A stretch of 11,177 nt of DNA, taken from the NCBI GenBank assembly GCA_016784945.1, contig JADHTP010000084.1:1-11177 (forward strand). The letters run 5' to 3'. Of the stretch, positions 5,627 through 11,177 are shown in pieces. Source of the stretch: Deltaproteobacteria bacterium (GTDB lineage Bacteria > Myxococcota_A > UBA9042 > DTJE01). Position 1 is the first letter of the stretch, and the number at the start of each line of letters is the position of its first letter. The position numbers and the translations under genes were made by a program. Under the pieces are notes generated by a model. The model had not been told where the DNA came from. It saw only the letters and a program-made list of their open reading frames with translations, and did not search any database.

Positions 5627-8323
5627 CTACAGGTTGCTGTCTTCGGCCATGCCATCGACGCCCGGGAGTCCGTCGTTGCCCAGGGACACGCCGCCCATTC
5701 CGCCGGTGCCGCCCGTGCCCGAACCCAGGTAGGTCAGACCGGAGGACAGGTAGTCGGCGGTGAGACCCCCGTCGGCGCCGTGCACGAAAAGGCCATAGGC
5801 CGGTCCGCCGCATCCACCGCCGCCGCCGCCACCATGGCCGCCGCTGCCGCCCGATCCGCCGTGACCACCGCCCGATGTGCAGAATGTTTCAGACTGGTCC
5901 GCGGCATCCGTGCCTCCGGAAGCTCCGGCGCCGCCGCTGCCTCCCACGCCTCCCGGTCCGCCGTTGCCGCCGTCACCGCCGCGACCCGGTTCCACCACTG
6001 TGTCGGCAATCTCCGGGACCGAGGCCGGGGCCTGGGTGAATGTCACGAACAGGGCGAAGGAACCCCCGCCCGAACCGCCACCGGTGCCACCCGTCGCACC
6101 GCAGCCACCAGAGCCGCCCCCGCCCCCGCTGCCGCCGACGTCCGTGTGTTTCCGGTCCGATGAGGCACAGCCGATGGTTTCCACGCCGCCCGCGGCGCCA
6201 CCACCACCACCACCGCCCCCGTGTGCGCCCGCCTCTCCCGTGCCGGCGGAGGCCATCTGCCATTCGCCGTTGACCACCTTTCCGCTGGCGGAATCGCAGG
6301 CCGGGCCGGACTCCCCGTCGCCGCCGGCCGATCCGTTGGAGCCGTCGGTGCCCGACATGGACTCGCCCGGAACCCGGCAGGTCCAGCAGTTGTTGTTGCT
6401 GGGATTGCCCACGCAACCGAAGATCGAGCTGAGGTACCCACTGATGAGCCCGTCCTTCCCGGCGGTCCCACCGCTTCCCGCCTCGCCTTCATTGTTGAGG
6501 CCCGGGGAACCGTTCTCCTGGGCCGTGATCGCCTGCGACCCGCTGTCCAGACCGCATTCGGGATCGTCTGGAAGACTTTCGTCGAAGTCGGGGCACACTG
6601 CGTCTCCGCCCGGTCCTCCGCCCACGTCCTGGTCGTTGTCACCACAGGCGTTGGACCCGCCGGCGCCACCGTGATTGTGGTCGATCTCCTTGCAATTGGC
6701 ATGGCCGGTCTCCTTGGCCTTGGCGCCCACCTGCCCGTCGGCCCCGTCGTCGCCCGAACCGCCGGCATCGCCCTGGATCCCGTCACCTCCGTCCCCGCCC
6801 AGGACGTGGCAGTCCCGGATGGCCAGGGACGCATCGCAGTCCCGTACGTACACGGCGTAGGAATTACCGCCCTGGTCCTTGTTGTTGTAGCCAAAGACCA
6901 CGAAGCCTGAAAAGATCGTCGTGCCCGGGGCCCCACCCGCGATACCCTGGGCGTTGACCGCGCCCCTGGACTGGGCCGAGGGAGGCCCGCCGAGGACCAC
7001 CGTTTCATAGGCCACCGGCTCCCGGATCGTGAAGTCTGCGGAATAACCGCCATAGACGCCGACGTCGGCCCGCAGACTCACGGGATCCGTATAGACACCC
7101 GTGGACACGTATACGTCGCGTTTGCCGCCATCCAGGGCGCCCTGTATCCCCGCCTGTATGGTGAGCAGAGGGCTTTCGATGGTCCCGGCGTTGGCGTCGT
7201 CACCATACTTGGCCACGAACACGCCGCCATCGACCTCGCCATCGATGCCGTCGCAGTTGGCGTCGGAACAATCGTCGGCCTCGCAGGCTGATCCCAGGTC
7301 GTGCAGACCCGGCAGGTCCGTGTCTCCCAGGAACTGGCACTCGCACCCGTTGGTGCTGCTGCCATCCACGTCGAAGAAGCCGTCGTCACAGGCCGAGGTG
7401 CAGTCCGGGACCGCCTTGTCCGCGTCGCACTTTCCGGTGCCGTGTGGCACCTGCATGAAGGTGCAGTTGTTTCCACACACGCCGCAGTTCTCGTCACCGG
7501 TGTACTTGCCCGTTTCGGGGTCGAAGAAACCTTCGTCGGTCTGGCCGTTGCAATCGTTGTCCTGGCCGTCGCAGTCTTCCGCGGGCAACTGGCACGGTCC
7601 CCATCCCCCGGCCTCGCAGTTCTGGATCCCCGTACAGGTGTAGGTGGGCGCCAGGGGGTCATCGGGGTCCTCCCAGTTCACGGAGCAGGACCGGATGACA
7701 TTGGGGTCCTCACCGGTGCAGGAGCAGTTGCGGGACACCGGCATGCACTGGTCGAGCCCGCCGTCGACGGGCACGCACTCGTAGCCCATGGGACAGTCAT
7801 CGGGGGCGGCCTCGCACCCCTGGCCGCAGAATTTCCCGTCATCCAGTTCGACGCAACGGGCGCCGTCGAGGATGCAGTCCTCGTCCGCCGAACATTGCGA
7901 ACAGAGTTTACCCACCTTCTGAACGCACAGGAACGTCAGGTCGGGATAGGTGAGAACGATGCCGACGCACTGGAATTCCGGCGGGCAGTCCCCTTCGTCC
8001 AGGCACTGCCGCGTGCAGAACTTGCCATCGGGGCCCTGGACGCAGAAACCGCTGATGCAGTCCGTGTTGGTGGAGCAGGGAGCCAGGAAATCCCCCTCTT
8101 CGATCTCCCCGCCATCCAGGAAGGTCCAGTCGCCGGTAAAGGGGATGTCGGTCGGTTCGAACAGGTCGGGCTCATCGGCTTCGATTGACTCGGCTGCGGA
8201 CAGGTCTTCCAACCCGTCCGGCTGGGGTCCCTGATCCATCTGTGGGCTCACCCCGCCCCCGCCGCAGGACGCCAGTGACAGAAGGAATGACGTGACCAAT
8301 ATTCTTGACGGCTGCAGGGACAT
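5627..8323 (-). CDS. Large Cys-rich, Gly-rich lipoprotein with MopE-like motif and beta-helix-like region
   Basis: An 898-residue surface-type lipoprotein, not recognised as a named gene. The signal ends in the lipobox LASC (Cys20). Residues 30-80 are acidic. Two Cys-rich modules follow (about 83-134 and 141-193; CSTNTDCISGFCV and similar). At 248-267, AEDCDGQDNDCNGQTDEGFF is the acidic repeat of the MopE/putative metal-binding family. Residues 369-480 (FVAKYGDDANAGT, SPLLTIQAGIQGAL, DVYVSTGVYTD) resemble the DUF1565/NosD-type pectate-lyase-like beta-helix start. From about 505 the chain is dominated by Gly with scattered Cys, including a run of about eight Gly, yet rung-like strands recur at 488 (SYAVYV), 755 (SFALFV) and 842 (AYGLFV), each leading to a GG-rich loop. 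The start is ATG 8323, with GGAGG five bases upstream. It lies last in the minus-strand cluster, and its stop is 3 bp from a convergent stop. A role in adhesion, metal binding or surface structure is inferred only. Confidence 0.85.
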   Translation of the reverse strand: MSLQPSRILVTSFLLSLASCGGGGVSPQMDQGPQPDGLEDLSAAESIEADEPDLFEPTDIPFTGDWTFLDGGEIEEGDFLAPCSTNTDCISGFCVQGPDGKFCTRQCLDEGDCPPEFQCVGIVLTYPDLTFLCVQKVGKLCSQCSADEDCILDGARCVELDDGKFCGQGCEAAPDDCPMGYECVPVDGGLDQCMPVSRNCSCTGEDPNVIRSCSVNWEDPDDPLAPTYTCTGIQNCEAGGWGPCQLPAEDCDGQDNDCNGQTDEGFFDPETGKYTGDENCGVCGNNCTFMQVPHGTGKCDADKAVPDCTSACDDGFFDVDGSSTNGCECQFLGDTDLPGLHDLGSACEADDCSDANCDGIDGEVDGGVFVAKYGDDANAGTIESPLLTIQAGIQGALDGGKRDVYVSTGVYTDPVSLRADVGVYGGYSADFTIREPVAYETVVLGGPPSAQSRGAVNAQGIAGGAPGTTIFSGFVVFGYNNKDQGGNSYAVYVRDCDASLAIRDCHVLGGDGGDGIQGDAGGSGDDGADGQVGAKAKETGHANCKEIDHNHGGAGGSNACGDNDQDVGGGPGGDAVCPDFDESLPDDPECGLDSGSQAITAQENGSPGLNNEGEAGSGGTAGKDGLISGYLSSIFGCVGNPSNNNCWTCRVPGESMSGTDGSNGSAGGDGESGPACDSASGKVVNGEWQMASAGTGEAGAHGGGGGGGGAAGGVETIGCASSDRKHTDVGGSGGGGGSGGCGATGGTGGGSGGGSFALFVTFTQAPASVPEIADTVVEPGRGGDGGNGGPGGVGGSGGAGASGGTDAADQSETFCTSGGGHGGSGGSGGHGGGGGGGCGGPAYGLFVHGADGGLTADYLSSGLTYLGSGTGGTGGMGGVSLGNDGLPGVDGMAEDSNL

Positions 8324-9977
8324 GGATACCTCCGCTCCGGAAACGGGACTGGTTCAATGCTCCACTTGAATCTACCTGTTTCCGTCGCACCGATGCAACC
8401 GAAGTGTCGTCCGATGGCCTTGGCAGGGGCCCGGAAACCACGCGATACAGGATCCAGTCCCGCACGTCGGCCAGGCGGTCCAGATGGTTCTTGACGGACC
8501 GGATGTTGGGCATGGAACTCTTCCTGAGGAGCACGTAGTCGTAAAAGCGCCAGACCGGGTTCTTGGTGAAGTTGACGGGGACCTTCGGCGGCACCATTCC
8601 CGCCTTGTACTGCACGGGATTGTGGGGGTACTCGGCGAACTGCACGTCGGTGATCCCGCCCCGCTCCAGCATGTAGAAGAAATGGATGTGCCAGAAAGCG
8701 CCATAGTCCGTGGTCCGGCTTTCCTGGTTGTACACGGCCTTGAGGAGGCGCTTGCCGCCCTCGGCCCGGTCGAAAAGGGATGGGTAGTCGTCCAGCTCGT
8801 CTTCCACCTTCTTGAAGCCCTGCACCAGGTTGACGATCGTGAGCCCGTGGACCAGGGTCAGCGCGACAACGGCGGGGATCACCACCCGCTTGGGCAGGCC
8901 GGCGAAACCCACCCATCCGAAGAAGAACAGCAGCGTGATCGCCACGTGTCGCAGCGAAACGATGGACTGGGCCTCGATGTGCTCCGGGACCGCGAGTACC
9001 GACACGGCCAGCGCCACGGTCAGCACCTCCAGGTCGAAGAACGCCAGCTTGCGTTTCGAGTTCGGGGGAACCTTCGGGGCCTTCCGTCCCATGAGCAGGA
9101 TGACGACAACCAGCATCATCACCAGGAACAAGGCGTCGTCCAGGTCCGTGCGGAAGTAGTCACTGATGAAGTGAAAGAAGTTGTTGATGACGAAACTGGG
9201 CCGGTAGTACGTGGGGCCGAAGAACTGGTCCAGCGACCCGAACGTCATGCCCGACGTGGAGGGGGCCTGGTGGACGAAATAGACAACGAACCACGGAAGG
9301 AAGAAGACCAGCGACGGGATGACCGGCCAGGTGCGCACCAGGGTGTCCCAGGGCGTGCCGGGGCGGTGAAGGATCCACAGGACCAGGCACAGCATGCCCA
9401 ACAGCAGGAAGATGTGGGCGTGGGCGAAGAAGGCCAGCAGCAGAAGCCCGGCGGACAGCACCCCGTGGCGGTTGAACGGCTGTTCCAGGGGGCTCACCAT
9501 GAACCGGCGGAAGGCGCCTACTCCCGCCATGAGCACGGGCATGCCCATCATGAAAGCCACGAAGCCGTAGGCGAACATGGCGTTGTAGATCAGTGGGAAG
9601 GAAAACAGGGCCAGCCACCGGGACCGGCCGAAGGACCGCATGAGGAACAGGAAGCTGCAGGGGAACAGGATGATATAGGCCGAAAGGACCAGCTTGTTGG
9701 CCGTCTCCAGGGGGGCCAGGTAGCTCACGAAATGGGTCACGTAGTAATAGGCGAGATTGGGCTTCGGCGTAGAGGGGAGCTGGAAGTACTCGGGATACAC
9801 GGAGCCCGGGGCGTCGTAGTTGTGGATCACGTCCACCAGGGCCAGGTGCTGCCAGATGTCCTGCATGGGCGGTACGCGCACGGACCACAGGGGCAGCAGA
9901 GACACCCCGGTCAGCAGGACGAACAGCGCCCAGAAAACGACGTTGACGTTCCTGTTCCTGTGACTGGAACCTTCCAT
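8172..9977 (-). CDS. Polytopic membrane protein, GT-C glycosyltransferase-like; C-terminal tail probably frameshifted or read-through
   Basis: The 601-residue frame encodes about ten to twelve membrane helices from residue 12 to about 395, then a soluble part. The first outer loop holds MQDIWQHLALVDVI (38-51), like the PxQDxPQHL loop of an uncharacterised deltaproteobacterial membrane family. An Asp early in the first periplasmic loop is a feature of GT-C sugar transferases that use polyprenyl-linked sugars, so this is a GT-C candidate without proof of activity. The frame stays protein-like to about residue 515 (RFYDYVLLRKSS, VRDWILYRVV). The last 85 or so residues are Arg/Gly/Ser-rich, and about 50 of them overlap the next gene's start in another frame; a stop in a neighbouring frame at 8374-8372 would end the protein near residue 534. 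ATG 9977 has no ribosome site, but TATAAT lies nine bases upstream, which suggests a leaderless transcript. Confidence 0.7.
   Translation of the reverse strand: MEGSSHRNRNVNVVFWALFVLLTGVSLLPLWSVRVPPMQDIWQHLALVDVIHNYDAPGSVYPEYFQLPSTPKPNLAYYYVTHFVSYLAPLETANKLVLSAYIILFPCSFLFLMRSFGRSRWLALFSFPLIYNAMFAYGFVAFMMGMPVLMAGVGAFRRFMVSPLEQPFNRHGVLSAGLLLLAFFAHAHIFLLLGMLCLVLWILHRPGTPWDTLVRTWPVIPSLVFFLPWFVVYFVHQAPSTSGMTFGSLDQFFGPTYYRPSFVINNFFHFISDYFRTDLDDALFLVMMLVVVILLMGRKAPKVPPNSKRKLAFFDLEVLTVALAVSVLAVPEHIEAQSIVSLRHVAITLLFFFGWVGFAGLPKRVVIPAVVALTLVHGLTIVNLVQGFKKVEDELDDYPSLFDRAEGGKRLLKAVYNQESRTTDYGAFWHIHFFYMLERGGITDVQFAEYPHNPVQYKAGMVPPKVPVNFTKNPVWRFYDYVLLRKSSMPNIRSVKNHLDRLADVRDWILYRVVSGPLPRPSDDTSVASVRRKQVDSSGALNQSRFRSGGIHVPAAVKNIGHVIPSVTGVLRRGRGEPTDGSGTPAGRVGRPVRSRVNRSR
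8369..8398 (-). promoter_or_regulatory. Weak promoter candidate for the large lipoprotein gene
   Basis: On the minus strand TTGCAT (8398-8393) and TAGATT (8374-8369) are 18 bases apart. Both are partial matches, 3 of 6 and 4 of 6. They would start a transcript near 8361 with a leader of about 38 bases containing the GGAGG site. They lie inside the doubtful 3' tail of the upstream gene. Confidence 0.25.
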
Positions 9978-9986
9978 CGGGGCGGG

Positions 9987-9992
9987 ATTATA
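9987..9992 (-). promoter_or_regulatory. Perfect -10 box nine bases before the membrane protein start
   Basis: TATAAT on the minus strand (9992-9987) is separated from ATG 9977 by nine bases, so transcription would begin 2-4 bases before the start codon. No Shine-Dalgarno site lies between them, which fits leaderless translation. No convincing -35 box is seen 16-19 bases upstream. Confidence 0.4.
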
Positions 9993-10028
9993 GCCGAATT
10001 ACGGTCAGGGTAGGGAATGATGGGGATC

Positions 10029-10042
10029 GGTTGACGGTTCAG
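10029..10042 (-). repeat. Heptad repeats at the stop codon of the outer-membrane protein gene
   Basis: On the minus strand CTGAACC (10042-10036) contains the gene's TGA stop and is followed directly by GTCAACC (10035-10029). The same unit in the same orientation to a gene end occurs at 259-293 and 390-403. The rest of the 61-base gap to the next gene holds only the candidate -10 box. Confidence 0.45.
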
Positions 10043-11166
10043 CCCTCGGTAGCGGCCGGCGGTTCCGTCGATGCGGCTTCCGCGGGCGGCGCTTCCTTCT
10101 TCTTCTCCACGGGGGAGTACTTGAAGGTGAGCAGGAGCAGGTTCTGGATCTGGAAACCATCGACCAACTGGGGCTGGCGGACGGCCTTGAATTCATAGTT
10201 CAGCGTGGCCCAGGAGACCAGCTTGAATTCCAGGCGGACGCCGATGTCAACGTTCATCAGGTCGGCGACGTTGCCCTGGGTGGCGCCGGCAGCCTTGTTG
10301 GTCCGGACCAGCGGGAACATGATGTCGGCCCAGGCCTTGTAGGAAAACTTGTTCTTGTACAGCTTGCCCGCGATGCTCATGCCCGCCTCGGCGCCGAACT
10401 GCACGTAGTTGGACAGGTCGCGGACCTCGATGTCGTTGATGCCGTCGAGATCGCCGCCCATGCTGTCGTCGCCTTCGGTGCCCGTCAGGGCCAGTTGGCC
10501 GTCGGCGAAGACCTCGGTCGCCCCGAGGCCCGCGCGGAACTCCCACTCGACTTCGGGCTTGGAAAAGGGACGGGCAAAGAGGCCGATGGCCTCCCTCAAG
10601 GTCAGGGGAAAGCCGTAGTTGGTCAGGATGAAGAACTTGCCCGTGTGCAGGATCTGGGGATTGCCCAGGTCGTCCACCTTGTACCACTGGTTGTTTTCAT
10701 CCGACCGGGCGTCGGCCCCGGGGAAGATGGACGTTTCCAACTGGAACCGTGCGAAGGGACCGAGCCAGGGTACGTTCGGGATCTTGTAGTAGTAAATGCT
10801 CTTGAACGACAGGGAGTCGGCGGACTTGATCCACTCGTTGATGGGGGGACCGTAGGTGAAGGTCTCCAGGAGCAGGATGTTGTTTCGCCAGTCGTGCCCG
10901 TCCTTCTGGTAGTCGACGCCCGTGTCCAGGCTGGCGCCGATGGTCCAGTTCTGGCCGTCCTGCTTGCCGACCACGTTGTAGTTGTGGCCGAAGCTGACGT
11001 TGGCGCCGATGGTGACCCAGGGGTTCAATCCCATGTTGCCGAACTTGGCATCGGGAAGGTTGGCCTGGTCCGGCATGTACTCGCCCTCCTGGGCGTAGCC
11101 GGTCGAGGCCACAAGCGACACCGCCAGGAGAGTCGCCGTGAATATACTGAGTTTACCGACTCTCAT
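10039..11166 (-). CDS. Outer-membrane beta-barrel protein (DUF3078-like), Pro/Ala-rich tail
   Basis: A 375-residue exported protein, predicted as an outer-membrane barrel. The signal peptide is MRVGKLSIFTATLLAVSLVA, with cleavage after GYA at residue 25. Alternating strands rich in Tyr, Phe and Trp follow; the section WRNNILLLETFTYG to KSIYYYKIPNVPWLGPFARF resembles the central strands of DUF3078-type barrels, which compare wild-type-like strands of the FARFQLETSIFPG kind. The barrel seems to end at LLLLTFKYSP near residue 353, not in the usual terminal Phe, and is followed by a charged and Pro/Ala-rich tail (KKKEAPPAEAASTEPPAATEG is 21 residues, so only its ends are named: KKKEAPP and PPAATEG). 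The start is ATG 11166, with AGGA seven bases upstream at the window edge. It is the first visible gene of the minus-strand cluster; no function is known and the transport substrate cannot be read from the sequence. Confidence 0.75.
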   Translation of the reverse strand: MRVGKLSIFTATLLAVSLVASTGYAQEGEYMPDQANLPDAKFGNMGLNPWVTIGANVSFGHNYNVVGKQDGQNWTIGASLDTGVDYQKDGHDWRNNILLLETFTYGPPINEWIKSADSLSFKSIYYYKIPNVPWLGPFARFQLETSIFPGADARSDENNQWYKVDDLGNPQILHTGKFFILTNYGFPLTLREAIGLFARPFSKPEVEWEFRAGLGATEVFADGQLALTGTEGDDSMGGDLDGINDIEVRDLSNYVQFGAEAGMSIAGKLYKNKFSYKAWADIMFPLVRTNKAAGATQGNVADLMNVDIGVRLEFKLVSWATLNYEFKAVRQPQLVDGFQIQNLLLLTFKYSPVEKKKEAPPAEAASTEPPAATEG

Positions 11167-11177
11167 TAATGGTTCCT

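Noticed and set aside
6198..6212. (CCA)5 triplet tract as a phase-variable repeat
   Set aside because: It encodes glycines in frame within a glycine-rich region; changes in unit number would only change length by whole residues.
8484..10013. A 509-codon open frame antisense to the GT-C-like gene
   Set aside because: It is rich in His, Gln, Glu and Gly with no hydrophobic core, the usual antisense image of a membrane protein gene.

Overview
The window is GC-rich, densely coded DNA. It looks like a Gram-negative, deltaproteobacteria-like organism (Myxococcota, Bradymonadota or a related lineage), but the taxon is inferred from style only. The pointers are two outer-membrane beta-barrel proteins, two lipoproteins, a PP2C phosphatase fused to a cyclic-nucleotide-binding domain, and a large Cys-rich/Gly-rich lipoprotein with a MopE-like acidic metal-binding motif. 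No rRNA, tRNA, CRISPR array or transposase gene was seen.

Layout. (1) 1-256 (+): the 3' end of a four-helix-bundle (S23-like) protein. (2) 257-400: a non-coding gap between convergent genes, holding GTCAACC-type heptads around a twin-hairpin palindrome. (3) 401-1902 (-): a coupled pair, an apparent B12-binding/SRPBCC chimera followed by a membrane polyferredoxin, overlapping by ATGA. (4) 1903-2085: a divergent intergenic region with two more heptad arrays and weak promoter candidates for both sides. (5) 2086-5623 (+): a three-gene operon of an alginate-export-type outer-membrane barrel, a PP2C-cNMP phosphatase and a lectin-like lipoprotein. The lipoprotein start lies at a C8 homopolymer that puts the best start codon out of frame. 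(6) 5627-11166 (-): three cell-envelope genes in transcription order: an outer-membrane beta-barrel protein, a polytopic GT-C-like membrane protein, and an 898-residue lipoprotein with a MopE motif, a beta-helix-like region and glycine-rich inserts. The operon of region 5 and this cluster converge with only 3 bp between stop codons.

How the genes may work together. The plus-strand operon joins a regulatory phosphatase to an outer-membrane channel and a putative carbohydrate-binding lipoprotein, which suggests nucleotide-responsive control of envelope or polysaccharide handling (inference). The minus-strand cluster is entirely envelope proteins without recognised enzymatic partners. The left part shows signs of genome wear: a chimeric gene, a mobile-looking palindrome and heptad repeats, three of which sit right behind stop codons.

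The strongest items for a second look are the covarying twin hairpins, the heptads lying just after stop codons in gene orientation, the C8 tract, the chimeric gene, and the apparently lost stop codon of the GT-C-like protein. No single feature could be called a new system with confidence.
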